Shown piece after piece: positions 16,997 to 25,513 of a stretch of DNA of 36,785 bases. The notes below the pieces were generated by a model. It searched no databases. It saw only the letters and a list, made by a program, of their open reading frames with translations, and was not told the DNA's origin. Source of the DNA: Cryomorphaceae bacterium (GTDB lineage: Bacteria; Bacteroidota; Bacteroidia; Flavobacteriales; Flavobacteriaceae). Where the stretch lies: contig QOPZ01000005.1 in the NCBI GenBank assembly GCA_003331885.1, forward strand, positions 1 to 36,785, written 5' to 3'. Made by a program: the position numbers and the translations under genes. Numbering within the stretch: the first letter of the stretch is position 1; each line of letters opens with the position of its first letter.

Positions 16997-17031
16997 AAAT
17001 GCCCAAACCTTTTGAGATGGAATGGGCATTT
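16997..17031. terminator. Bidirectional stem-loop terminator
   Basis: A perfect 9-bp inverted repeat AAATGCCCA (16997-17005) and TGGGCATTT (17023-17031) with a 17-base loop lies 7 bases after the FGE stop. On the + strand it is followed by a short ATTTA stretch; on the minus strand by TTTTACTTTTT. It can serve both the FGE gene and the convergent GHMP kinase gene ending at 17105. Confidence 0.6.
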
Positions 17032-17104
17032 AAAACAACAACTAACCAAAAAATATTATGCGTACTTGTTTTACTAAATGCATTAACCATGCCAAACTAT
17101 TTTA

Positions 17105-18016
17105 TTAAGACTTTTTTAACATATCCATAAATCGAATAACAGTTTTAAATCCTTTTTTTTCGAAATATTTGTTGCTATCAGAAGGACCTGCAGCTAAAAT
17201 AAAATCACCTCCCCATGCTCCTAAACTTTTTATTTCTCCAGGATAATCAATAAAGAGTTCTTCTTTTATGGTTTTTTTATTTAAGCTTGTTGATAATATT
17301 TTTTCATGATTAATAATAAGTTTTTGAAAATCAAGAAGATTCTTACAATCAATAATTTTTTTTGTTAGTGATGAAATTTTATCTAAAACATTATCATCAA
17401 ATAATACATGCTTATTAAAATAATCAATCTCAATGTTAGTTTTTTGCTTATTGTTTCTGTAAATAAAAAACAAGTTCTCATGAAATGATGGATAAAATTT
17501 AATTTTAGAATATTCTGGTTTTTTATTATTTAATTGGTATAATATAGGTTTGTTGACAATTGATGAGGCAATGTCATATCCACTACCATTACTTACAGAC
17601 CATAGAAGATCAAAAGGATCTATTTTTGCCCATTTTGATAAGTTACTAATTAGAGTTGATGATGATCCAAGCCCCCATTCTTTATTAAAATTCATTGAGG
17701 ATTCTATATCGTAACCAATATTTAAATTAAAGAGCTTAGAATTAAATTTTTTAATATTTAAAAGTAGTTTTTGTAAAAACAAAACCTCATTTGTAGGCTT
17801 AGTTAAAAGAGTAAGATCTGATAATAGAAACTCAGCTTGAAGCCACAAATTTTTATTATTATCAAAGCTTTTCCATTTTAAAATATTTTCATCAATTTCA
17901 TTAACTTTTAAACTTTGATAATAATTTGTTGGGACACAAAGAGCTTTAGCACCCTTTAAAATAAAGTATTCACCTGTTATTAAAAGTTTACCATGACTTT
18001 TAAAAATTAAGCTCAT
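17105..18016 (-). CDS. GYDIA-family GHMP kinase (mevalonate-pathway kinase)
   Basis: A 303-residue GHMP-superfamily kinase. The N-terminal SHGKLLITGEYFILKGA is the superfamily substrate-binding start, EWGLGSSSTLISNLSKWA (about 113-130) the ATP-binding Gly/Ser loop, and SGYDIASSIV contains the GYDIA signature that names this Bacteroidota subgroup. The C-terminal GAWGGDFILAAGP is the third GHMP motif. It follows HMG-CoA reductase on the same strand with a 17-base overlap, so it very probably acts in the mevalonate route to isoprenoids in the cytoplasm, phosphorylating mevalonate or a later intermediate. Which of the pathway kinases it is cannot be decided from sequence; the other pathway genes are not in the window. 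Confidence 0.88.
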   Translation of the reverse strand: MSLIFKSHGKLLITGEYFILKGAKALCVPTNYYQSLKVNEIDENILKWKSFDNNKNLWLQAEFLLSDLTLLTKPTNEVLFLQKLLLNIKKFNSKLFNLNIGYDIESSMNFNKEWGLGSSSTLISNLSKWAKIDPFDLLWSVSNGSGYDIASSIVNKPILYQLNNKKPEYSKIKFYPSFHENLFFIYRNNKQKTNIEIDYFNKHVLFDDNVLDKISSLTKKIIDCKNLLDFQKLIINHEKILSTSLNKKTIKEELFIDYPGEIKSLGAWGGDFILAAGPSDSNKYFEKKGFKTVIRFMDMLKKS

Positions 18017-19319
18017 CTTTTCTTAATTTTTTTAATGCTTTTTCAGCTGATCTAAAGCTTACTTTGTTTTTTTTGAAATACTCAACCAAAACTTTTTTTT
18101 CACTACTATTCGCACTTAATGAATTTAAAATATTGATAAGATGCATTTTCATATGCCCCAGCTGAATTCCAGATGTTATTAAAGATCTAATTGCAGCAAA
18201 ATTTTGAGCCAGTCCAGCAACTGCTATTATTTTCATTAACTCTTTTCCGTTAGGATTTTTTAATAATTTAAGAGACCATTTAACCAAAGGGTGAAGATTT
18301 GTTATTCCACCAATGCTGCCTACAGCTAATGGAATTTCAATCCAATATATAAAGTTGTCTTTTTCAATTTTAGCATGAGTTAAGCTTGAGTATTGGCCAT
18401 CCTTTGATGCATATGCATGGGCGGAAGCTTCAACAGCCCTGAAATCATTTCCAGTTGCAATAACAACAGAGTCTATTCCGTTCATTATCCCTTTATTATG
18501 AGTAACTGCCCTACCAATATCTTTTTTTGCAATTTCGATTGCATCTACAAATTTTTGAGCAAACTTTTTAGGATCTGTAATATCTCCATTTTTTAAATCA
18601 CTAAGACTACAATTTACTTCTGCTTTAACAATGCAATTTGGAACATAGTTAGAGAGGATACTCATAACAATATCTAATTCTTCATTTTCATTAAATAAAT
18701 CTGATTCCAAAAACTCTGTTTCAAGTGTTTTAGCAAATTGCTCTAAACAGGAATTAATAAAATTAGCACCCATTGAGTCTACAGTATTAAATTCAGAACT
18801 CAGTTGATAATAATTTTTAATTTCAGATGTTTTATCAATGATATCAATATTCAAAATCCCCCCGCCTCTTTCCTGCATATTTTTAGAAATTTCGGAACAA
18901 TCAGTAATTACTTTTTGTTTAATTATTTTAAAAAACTTAAAAAGCTTTTTTTTATCTCCATTGTATTTGAAATGAACTTGTCCTGATTTTACAACATTTA
19001 AAATTTCAGTTTTAAAACCACCTCTTTTTGACCAAAATTTAGCAGATTTACATGCGGCTGCAACAACTGAGCTTTCTTCAATTGCCATTGGAATTGTAAA
19101 ATTCTTATTATCAATTATAAAATTTGGAGCAATACCTAAAGGAAGAAAAAAATTTGTAATTGTATTTTCAGCAAATTCATCATGAATTTTTTGAAGTTCA
19201 ATATCATTGCTCCAATAGTTTTTTAATAGTTTTTTGTTAGAATCTAAGGAATTGAAAAAATTATTAATAACCCAGTCAATTTTTTCGTTCTTAGTAAGTT
19301 TTGAAAAACCTTCTTTCAT
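18000..19319 (-). CDS. mvaA: Hydroxymethylglutaryl-CoA reductase, class II
   Basis: A 439-residue class II HMG-CoA reductase, making mevalonate from HMG-CoA, the committed isoprenoid step. The start is taken at ATG 19317-19319 (MKEGFSKLTKNEK); the frame could open 12 bases earlier at TTG. Active-site features are visible: PMAIEESSVVAAACKSAKFW (Glu), FNTVDSMGANF (the DAMG-like motif), HNKGIMNGIDSVVIATGNDFR (Lys and Asp) and QLGHMKMHL (His). GGITNLHPLV is a conserved Gly-rich segment. Using the mevalonate rather than the MEP pathway is usual in Flavobacteriia. The downstream GHMP kinase overlaps its 3' end by 17 bases; the sulfatase gene is divergent, with 73 bases between the starts. Confidence 0.95.
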   Translation of the reverse strand: MKEGFSKLTKNEKIDWVINNFFNSLDSNKKLLKNYWSNDIELQKIHDEFAENTITNFFLPLGIAPNFIIDNKNFTIPMAIEESSVVAAACKSAKFWSKRGGFKTEILNVVKSGQVHFKYNGDKKKLFKFFKIIKQKVITDCSEISKNMQERGGGILNIDIIDKTSEIKNYYQLSSEFNTVDSMGANFINSCLEQFAKTLETEFLESDLFNENEELDIVMSILSNYVPNCIVKAEVNCSLSDLKNGDITDPKKFAQKFVDAIEIAKKDIGRAVTHNKGIMNGIDSVVIATGNDFRAVEASAHAYASKDGQYSSLTHAKIEKDNFIYWIEIPLAVGSIGGITNLHPLVKWSLKLLKNPNGKELMKIIAVAGLAQNFAAIRSLITSGIQLGHMKMHLINILNSLSANSSEKKVLVEYFKKNKVSFRSAEKALKKLRKDELNF

Positions 19320-19340
19320 AGAATTAAGCAAAGATAGTTA

Positions 19341-19371
19341 TTGTTAAATTCTTTTAATAAACATATATTTA
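19341..19371 (+). promoter_or_regulatory. Candidate Bacteroidota promoter for the sulfatase operon
   Basis: TTG at 19341-19343 and TATATTTA at 19364-19371 are separated by 20 bases, close to the Bacteroidota consensus TTG-N19-TAnnTTTG with one mismatch in the last base. Predicted initiation about 19377 leaves a roughly 16-base leader before the ATG at 19393. The short leader argues against a riboswitch. Confidence 0.4.
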
Positions 19372-19392
19372 AATCTCAAAAATTTTTTAGCC

Positions 19393-20925
19393 ATGAATAA
19401 ATCTTTCCAGACAGCATTTTTTTTAATATTAATTCTTTCTTTAAGTGTTAGCTGTAAATCTGATAAATCAGGATATGACCAGCCAAATATAATATATATT
19501 TTAGCTGACGATCTTGGCTATGGTGAGTTAGGATCATTTGGTCAAACAGAAATTGAAACACCCAACATAGATAGATTAGCAGAGGAAGGAATGATTTTTA
19601 CTGATCACTATTCAGGATCTCCGGTTTGTGCTCCTGCTCGAAGCGTCCTTATGACTGGAATGCATACTGGAACATCTCCGATTAGAGATAATAGTGAATG
19701 GGGAGAGAGAGGGGATGTTTGGAGTTTTAAATCTATGTTAGACAACCCTGAATTGGAAGGTCAACGTCCTTTACCAGATTCTACAGTAACAGTTGCACAA
19801 GTTCTTAAAAATAATGGTTATAAAACTGGAATGGTTGGTAAGTGGGGTTTGGGTGCTCCACATACTAATAGTGTCCCAACCAAAAAAGGTTTTGATTTTT
19901 TTTACGGATATAATTGTCAAAGAATTGCTCACTCATATTATCCAACCCATTTATGGAAAAATGAAGATAGAGAATATTTAGATAATTATTTGGTAGAGAA
20001 AAAAGAGCATCTTGATAAAGGTGCTGATATATATAATCTGGACAGTTATGCAAAATATAATCAAAATGATTATGCTCCAACATTAATGCATAAAGAAGCT
20101 CTTAATTTCATTGATGAAAATAAAAATGAAAAATTCTTTCTTTATTATGCATCATTAATTCCTCATTTAGCCTTACAAGCTCCAAAAAGATGGGAAGAAT
20201 ATTATAGAAATAAATTTGGAAAAGAAGAACCCTATGTAGGCAGATCATATTATCCAGCCTTAACTCCAAAGGCAACATATGCTGCAATGATTTCTTATTT
20301 AGATGAGCAGGTAGGCGAGGTTGTTGAAAAATTAAAAGAAATTGGAAAGTATGAAAACACATTAATAATTTTCACAAGTGACAATGGACCAACTTGGTTA
20401 AATCAAGTTGATACAGATTTTTTTAATAGTGCTGGAAAATTAAATGGTTCAAGAGATAGATTAAAAGGAAGTGTAAATGAAGGAGGTATTAGGGTTCCAA
20501 TGATTGCAACTTGGCCAAATCTCATAAAGAAAAAAACAAAAACAAATCATATATCAGCATTTCAAGACTTTTATGCAACTGTTTGTGATATACTTGGCAT
20601 TGAAAAACCAAAAGCTGTAAATGGATTAAGTTTTCTTCCTACTTTAAAAAGTGAAAATCAAGAAAAGCATCAATATTTGTACTGGGAAATTGCTAATAAA
20701 GGAGGTCAGCAAGCGATTAGATATAACAATTGGAAAGGTCTTAAAAAAAATCTTCAACAAGGAAAACAAAAACTTCAACTTTTCAACTTAGATAATGATA
20801 TAGAAGAGCTAAATGATGTTTCTGACGAAAATCAGAATATAGTAGATAAATTAGAAAAATTTTTAGTTCAGGCAAGAACAAAACCCAACCTAAAAACATT
20901 TGAAATAAATGCATTAGATAATTAA
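19393..20925 (+). CDS. Arylsulfatase-family sulfatase (Cys type), lipoprotein
   Basis: A 510-residue S1-family sulfatase. The signal sequence ends in the lipobox SVSC with Cys21, placing it in the envelope. LADDLGYGELG (37-47) supplies the metal-binding Asp pair, and PVCAPARSVLMTG (77-89) holds the C-x-P-x-R motif whose Cys79 must become formylglycine. GKWGLG carries the conserved Lys, and FTSDNGPTW the second metal-binding Asp-Asn. The FGE with an intact Cys pair at 15968 is the obvious maturase. Substrate: a sulfate ester, perhaps on an amino sugar, because the following genes (symporter, NagB-PIG-L) handle amino sugars; that is inference. One base separates its stop from the nucleotidyltransferase start. 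The S1 subfamily cannot be set without alignment. Confidence 0.95.
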   Translation: MNKSFQTAFFLILILSLSVSCKSDKSGYDQPNIIYILADDLGYGELGSFGQTEIETPNIDRLAEEGMIFTDHYSGSPVCAPARSVLMTGMHTGTSPIRDNSEWGERGDVWSFKSMLDNPELEGQRPLPDSTVTVAQVLKNNGYKTGMVGKWGLGAPHTNSVPTKKGFDFFYGYNCQRIAHSYYPTHLWKNEDREYLDNYLVEKKEHLDKGADIYNLDSYAKYNQNDYAPTLMHKEALNFIDENKNEKFFLYYASLIPHLALQAPKRWEEYYRNKFGKEEPYVGRSYYPALTPKATYAAMISYLDEQVGEVVEKLKEIGKYENTLIIFTSDNGPTWLNQVDTDFFNSAGKLNGSRDRLKGSVNEGGIRVPMIATWPNLIKKKTKTNHISAFQDFYATVCDILGIEKPKAVNGLSFLPTLKSENQEKHQYLYWEIANKGGQQAIRYNNWKGLKKNLQQGKQKLQLFNLDNDIEELNDVSDENQNIVDKLEKFLVQARTKPNLKTFEINALDN

Positions 20926-20926
20926 A

Positions 20927-21754
20927 ATGACAAAAACTATAGTAATCTTAGCAGCTGGAATGTCTTCTAGAATGAAAAAATCAATTGATTCTGATATTGA
21001 TGATTCTAAGGCAGATGAAGCAAATAAAAAAAGTAAATCATTAATAACTTTTGGAGATAAACCATTTATATATTTTCTTCTAAAAAATATAGTTGAAGCT
21101 GGTTTTGAAAATGTAATAATGGTTGTTGGAAAAGATTTTGATGATTTTAAAAAACAGCTTAATAATCTTAATTTCAATAACAAGTTAAAAATAGATTATG
21201 CTATTCAAAAAATACCCAAAGATAGAGTTAAGCCTTTTGGAACTGCTGATGCTGTTTTTCAAACAATGGACCAGATTGAAATTTTAAAAAATTCAAGTTT
21301 TTGTGTTTGTAATAGTGATAATTTATATTCAACGAACTCTTTAAGAACAATCCGTGAAAATGCTTATGAAAATGCTGTATTAGCATATGATAGAGATTCA
21401 TTAAATTTCCCAAAAGAAAGAGTTTCATCATTTTCTATTTTAATGACGGATGATAATTTTAACCTTTTAAATTTTATTGAAAAACCTACACAAGAACAAG
21501 TAGATCAAAATCTTGATAGTAATGGTAAAATTAGGGTAAGTATGAATATTTTTAAGTTTAATGGACTCCAAGCTTTTGATTTCATAAAGAATTGTCCAAT
21601 TAACCCCATCAGGAACGAAAAAGAATTACCAAGTGCAATAGTTAATATGATAAATGAAAACGATCTTTATATGAAGGGAATTCCTATTGCTGAACATGTC
21701 CCTGATTTAACTTCAAAAGCAGATATAAACATTATTCAAAAATTAATTGAATAA
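20927..21754 (+). CDS. Sugar-1-phosphate-type nucleotidyltransferase
   Basis: A 275-residue protein of the NTP-transferase fold. The nucleotide-binding signature LAAGMSSRMKK (8-18) is at the N-terminus, with the downstream Lys in SLITFGDKPF. PFGTADAVFQT resembles the GTADA motif of nucleotidyl transferases, FCVCNSDNLYS holds the metal-binding Asp, and NFIEKPTQEQV is the conserved EKP region. It could load UTP, CTP or dTTP on a sugar phosphate; no hexapeptide-repeat domain is present. The charged insert SIDSDIDDSKADEANKK (19-35) between the two parts of the signature is unusual. It is in an operon after the sulfatase (1-base gap) and before the SSS symporter (57-base gap). The role in this set is unclear. 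Confidence 0.8.
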   Translation: MTKTIVILAAGMSSRMKKSIDSDIDDSKADEANKKSKSLITFGDKPFIYFLLKNIVEAGFENVIMVVGKDFDDFKKQLNNLNFNNKLKIDYAIQKIPKDRVKPFGTADAVFQTMDQIEILKNSSFCVCNSDNLYSTNSLRTIRENAYENAVLAYDRDSLNFPKERVSSFSILMTDDNFNLLNFIEKPTQEQVDQNLDSNGKIRVSMNIFKFNGLQAFDFIKNCPINPIRNEKELPSAIVNMINENDLYMKGIPIAEHVPDLTSKADINIIQKLIE

Positions 21755-21811
21755 TAAATATGTGTATGGATGCAATAATAAAGTATTGGAATAATTATCT
21801 AAATTTATAAA

Positions 21812-23599
21812 GTGATAGAATTAAGTTTAATAGATAAAAGTATTATAATTTTCTTTTTTGTTTTAGTGCTTGCTATTGGATTTGCTGTTTCTAAAAAATC
21901 TTCAAAAAATACTACTGAATACTTTCTTTCTGGAAGAACATTACCCTGGTGGCTTCTTGGTTTGTCAATGGTAGCTACAACATTCTCAACAGACACTCCA
22001 AATTTAGTAACTGACATTGTAAGGACTAATGGAGTTTCAGGAAATTGGGTTTGGTGGGTTTTTCTTTTAACCGGTCTTTTAACGGTATTTGTATATGCAA
22101 AACTTTGGAGAAGATCTGACGTTTCTACTGATATGGAATTTTATGAACTTAGATATAGTGGAAAAGCAGGTAGATTTTTAAGAGGATTTAGGTCTGTTTA
22201 TTTAGGTATAATTTTTAATGTTTTAGCTATGGCCGGAGTTACATTAGCTGCAATTAAAATTGGAGCAATAATGCTTGATTTATCTGCTCTAGAAACAGTT
22301 CTATACGCAGGTGGTGTAACGCTTGTTTTTAGTACAGTTGGTGGTTTTAGAGGAGTAGTTTACACGGACTTCATTTTATTTTTTACCGCTATGGCAGGTT
22401 CAATTGGGGCAGCTATTTATTTAGTTAATTTACCTGAGGTCGGAGGTATATCTGCTGTTATAAGTAATGAAAATATAGCTGATAAAATTTCAATTTTTCC
22501 TGATGTTTCTGACAAAGAAACGTTAATTACTTTATTAATAATTCCTTTTGCAGTTCAGTGGTGGAGCTCATGGTATCCTGGAGCAGAGCCTGGAGGCGGA
22601 GGTTATATTGCTCAGCGAATGCTTGCTGCAAAAAATGAAAACCATGCATTGGGAGCTACATTATTTTTTAATATTATGCATTACGCATTAAGACCTTGGC
22701 CATGGATTATAGTTGCATTAGCATCGCTTGTTGTATTTCCTGATATTGATTCAATTAGTCAAGCTTTTCCAAATGTTGCTGAAGATAAATTAGGTCAAGA
22801 TTTGGCATATCCTGCGATGTTAACAATGTTACCTAAAGGCCTTTTAGGTCTTGTTTTAGCATCTTTGGTTTCTGCATATATGTCAACAATTTCAACTCAT
22901 TTAAATTGGGGTTCGTCTTATGTTGTAAATGATTTTTATTTACAATTAATTAATAAAAATGCATCTCAAAAAGAATTAGTAAATGTAGGCAGGATTTCAG
23001 TTGTAATTTTAATGATATTAAGTTCTATTATTGCTATTTCCCTTAATAATGCATATCAGCTTTTTGATATAATATTGATGTTTGGAGCTGGAACCGGATC
23101 AATATTTATATTGAGGTGGTTTTGGTGGAGGATAAATGCTTGGAGTGAAATTGCTGCAATGTTAAGCTCGGGATTAATTTCAATTGCATTAACTAATGAA
23201 ACTATATTTAATTTAATTTTTAATGATGATGGATTTCCAGTCTACATGAAATTCCCTTTTATTGTTTTAGTAACTACAATTATATGGCTTATAGTAACAT
23301 TTGTTACACCCTCTGATGATAATGAAACCTTAGTAAAATTTTATAATAAGACCAATCCTGGTGGGCCAGGCTGGAATTATATAAAAAAGAATAATAAAAT
23401 TAAAATCTTAAAAGAAAATGATAATTGGATTGTCCCTGATGGAATTGTATGTATGCTTATTGGATGTGTTGCTATTTATTCAGCTTTATTTTGTACTGGA
23501 TACTTTATTTATGGAGATACAGTTACAGGATTTAGTTTTCTTATAATTACAATAGTTTTTTCATACCTTCTTTTTAAAAAATCAAAAAATCTAATTTGA
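21812..23599 (+). CDS. Sodium/solute symporter (SSS family), probable sugar or amino-sugar transporter
   Basis: A 595-residue inner-membrane transporter with about 14 hydrophobic helices. The N-terminal TTEYFLSGRTLPWWLLGLSMVATTFSTDTPNLV is the SSS signature of TM1-2, GGFRGVVYTDFILFF is TM5-6, and VSAYMSTISTHLNWGSSYVVNDFY the TM8-9 region. This is a different branch from the VC_2705 symporter at 13988. The W-rich loop QWWSSWYPGAEPGGGGYIAQRMLAAKN is typical of sugar-type members. The start is GTG at 21812; no better ATG is nearby. Its TGA overlaps the TTG start of the NagB-PIG-L gene (TTGA), so translation is coupled and amino-sugar uptake is a fair inference. No SusCD pair supplies it. Confidence 0.9.
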   Translation: MIELSLIDKSIIIFFFVLVLAIGFAVSKKSSKNTTEYFLSGRTLPWWLLGLSMVATTFSTDTPNLVTDIVRTNGVSGNWVWWVFLLTGLLTVFVYAKLWRRSDVSTDMEFYELRYSGKAGRFLRGFRSVYLGIIFNVLAMAGVTLAAIKIGAIMLDLSALETVLYAGGVTLVFSTVGGFRGVVYTDFILFFTAMAGSIGAAIYLVNLPEVGGISAVISNENIADKISIFPDVSDKETLITLLIIPFAVQWWSSWYPGAEPGGGGYIAQRMLAAKNENHALGATLFFNIMHYALRPWPWIIVALASLVVFPDIDSISQAFPNVAEDKLGQDLAYPAMLTMLPKGLLGLVLASLVSAYMSTISTHLNWGSSYVVNDFYLQLINKNASQKELVNVGRISVVILMILSSIIAISLNNAYQLFDIILMFGAGTGSIFILRWFWWRINAWSEIAAMLSSGLISIALTNETIFNLIFNDDGFPVYMKFPFIVLVTTIIWLIVTFVTPSDDNETLVKFYNKTNPGGPGWNYIKKNNKIKILKENDNWIVPDGIVCMLIGCVAIYSALFCTGYFIYGDTVTGFSFLIITIVFSYLLFKKSKNLI

Positions 23600-25503
23600 A
23601 AAAGGACTTACAGTACATAAAACCTGGAACACATCAAAAATCAAGATTTGAAAAAATTCATACAATAGTTTTTGAAGATTCTAATATAGCTTCAAAAAAA
23701 GTGGCCAGAGAAATTGCTGATTTAATAATAAATAAGCAATTGAAAAATGAAAATTGTGTGTTAGGACTTGCTACTGGATCATCTCCGATCACAGTATATA
23801 AAGAACTTGTTAATATTCATAGAAAAGAAAAATTAAGTTTTAGTAATGTCATAACATTTAATCTGGATGAATATTATCCAATTTCAAAGAAAAATGTTGA
23901 GAGTTATAATACTTTCATGTTTGAAAATTTATTTTCAAAAGTTGATATTCCAAAAAAGAATATTAATATCCCAAATGGTGAGCTTAATCAAGATAAAGTT
24001 TTAGACTATTGTAAAAAGTATGAAGAAAAAATAAAAAATTTAGGAGGATTAGATTTTCAAATTTTAGGAATTGGAAGAACAGGACATATTGGTTTTAATG
24101 AACCAGGTTCTAGTATTAATTCTGAAACAAGACTTGTTAAGTTAGACTTTATAACTCGTGAAGATGCTTCCGGTTCTTTTTCTGGCCTTGAAAATATTCC
24201 AAATGAAGCTATTACAATGGGCATAAATACAATTTTAAATGCAAAACGAATCATACTTATTGCTTGGGGTGAAAAAAAAAAACATGTTATATTAAAAGCT
24301 GTCGAAAAAAAAATAACACCAAATTTACCAGCAAGTTTTTTACAAAATCATAACAATGTGTCATTTGTTCTAGATAAAGGTAGTTCTATGGAATTGACAA
24401 GAATTAAAACTCCATGGGTTGTAGGTTCCGTAAAATGGAGTAGAGATTTGAAGACAAGAGCTGTAGAATGGTTATGTAATAGATCAGAGAAATCTATTTT
24501 AAGATTATCTAACAAAGATTACAATGAAAATCATTTATCTGATTTATTAGTTAATCAAACTTGCTATGATCTAAATATTGAAATATTTAATAGAATTCAG
24601 CGTACTATAACAGGTTGGCCTGGTGGTAAGCCTAATTCAGATGATACATACAGACCTGAAAGAAAAAGCCCTTACAAAAAGAGAGTTTTAATTTTTAGTC
24701 CTCACCCTGACGATGATGTTGTATCTATGGGTGGAACTTTTGAAAGATTAATTAAACAAGGGCATGATGTTCATGTTGTGTACCAAACATCTGGTAACAT
24801 TGCTGTTTCTAATGAATCTGTTTTAAAATTTTTAGAAATATATTGTGATATTTTTAAAATAAGTGATAAAAAAATTAATCAAGTAAAAAAAGTTTTAAAA
24901 AATAATAAAGAAATTATCCCAGATCCTTTTGTTCGTAATATAGCTGGAAAAGTTAGAGAAAAGGAAGCAATTTCAGCTACTCGATATCTCGGACTGAATG
25001 ATTCAAATGTTCATTTTCTTAAACTCCCATTTTATGAATCCGGTAATGTTAAAAAAAATGATGTATCATCCAAAGATTTAAAATTAACATGTGATATAAT
25101 ATCAAAAATTAAACCTCATCAGTTGTATGCAGCAGGTGATCTAGCTGATCCTCATGGAACTCATGCTGTTTGTTTAAAATTAGTTTTTGATAGTATTGAA
25201 TTATTAAAGACAAAGTCTTTTATGAAAAATTGTTGGGTGTGGTTATATAGAGGAGCATGGCATGAATGGGAAGTTCATGAGATTGACATGGCTGTACCTT
25301 TAAGTCCTGAACAAGTTAATCGAAAAAGAAAATCTATATTCTATCATCAATCTCAAAATAATACTGTTATGTTCCAAGGCGATGATAATAGAGAGTTTTG
25401 GAAAAGAGTAGAAGAAAGAAATCGTGAAATTGCGCTACAATATAGAAGCTTGGGAATGGCAGACTACCAAGCAATGGAAACTTTCAGAAGATATTATTTT
25501 TAG
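23596..25503 (+). CDS. nagB: Glucosamine-6-phosphate deaminase-like protein fused to a PIG-L/LmbE deacetylase-like domain
   Basis: A 635-residue two-domain protein. Residues about 25-300 are NagB-like: GLATGSSPITVYKEL (57-71), FNLDEYYP (88-95, general-base Asp91) and GIGRTGHIGFNEPGSS (158-173, His164 and Glu169). The E. coli NagB motif is GNDGHIAFNEP, so its catalytic Asp141 position is Thr162 here. Residues about 360-600 are a PIG-L/LmbE domain with IFSPHPDDDVVSMGG (His370, Asp372, Asp373) and DLADPHGTHAVC for zinc, typical of N-acetylglucosamine deacetylases. Such fusions are common in Bacteroidota. It could deacetylate and deaminate an amino sugar in sequence, or act in regulation. The start is TTG overlapping the symporter stop; CutC follows 10 bases after its stop. 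Confidence 0.9.
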   Translation: MKKDLQYIKPGTHQKSRFEKIHTIVFEDSNIASKKVAREIADLIINKQLKNENCVLGLATGSSPITVYKELVNIHRKEKLSFSNVITFNLDEYYPISKKNVESYNTFMFENLFSKVDIPKKNINIPNGELNQDKVLDYCKKYEEKIKNLGGLDFQILGIGRTGHIGFNEPGSSINSETRLVKLDFITREDASGSFSGLENIPNEAITMGINTILNAKRIILIAWGEKKKHVILKAVEKKITPNLPASFLQNHNNVSFVLDKGSSMELTRIKTPWVVGSVKWSRDLKTRAVEWLCNRSEKSILRLSNKDYNENHLSDLLVNQTCYDLNIEIFNRIQRTITGWPGGKPNSDDTYRPERKSPYKKRVLIFSPHPDDDVVSMGGTFERLIKQGHDVHVVYQTSGNIAVSNESVLKFLEIYCDIFKISDKKINQVKKVLKNNKEIIPDPFVRNIAGKVREKEAISATRYLGLNDSNVHFLKLPFYESGNVKKNDVSSKDLKLTCDIISKIKPHQLYAAGDLADPHGTHAVCLKLVFDSIELLKTKSFMKNCWVWLYRGAWHEWEVHEIDMAVPLSPEQVNRKRKSIFYHQSQNNTVMFQGDDNREFWKRVEERNREIALQYRSLGMADYQAMETFRRYYF

Positions 25504-25513
25504 AGAGAATTTT

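Noticed and set aside
25424-25513. An upstream extension of CutC starting inside the NagB-PIG-L gene
   Set aside because: The 30 extra residues are an out-of-frame reading of the NagB-PIG-L 3' end and not CutC-like; the ATG at 25514 gives the family N-terminus.
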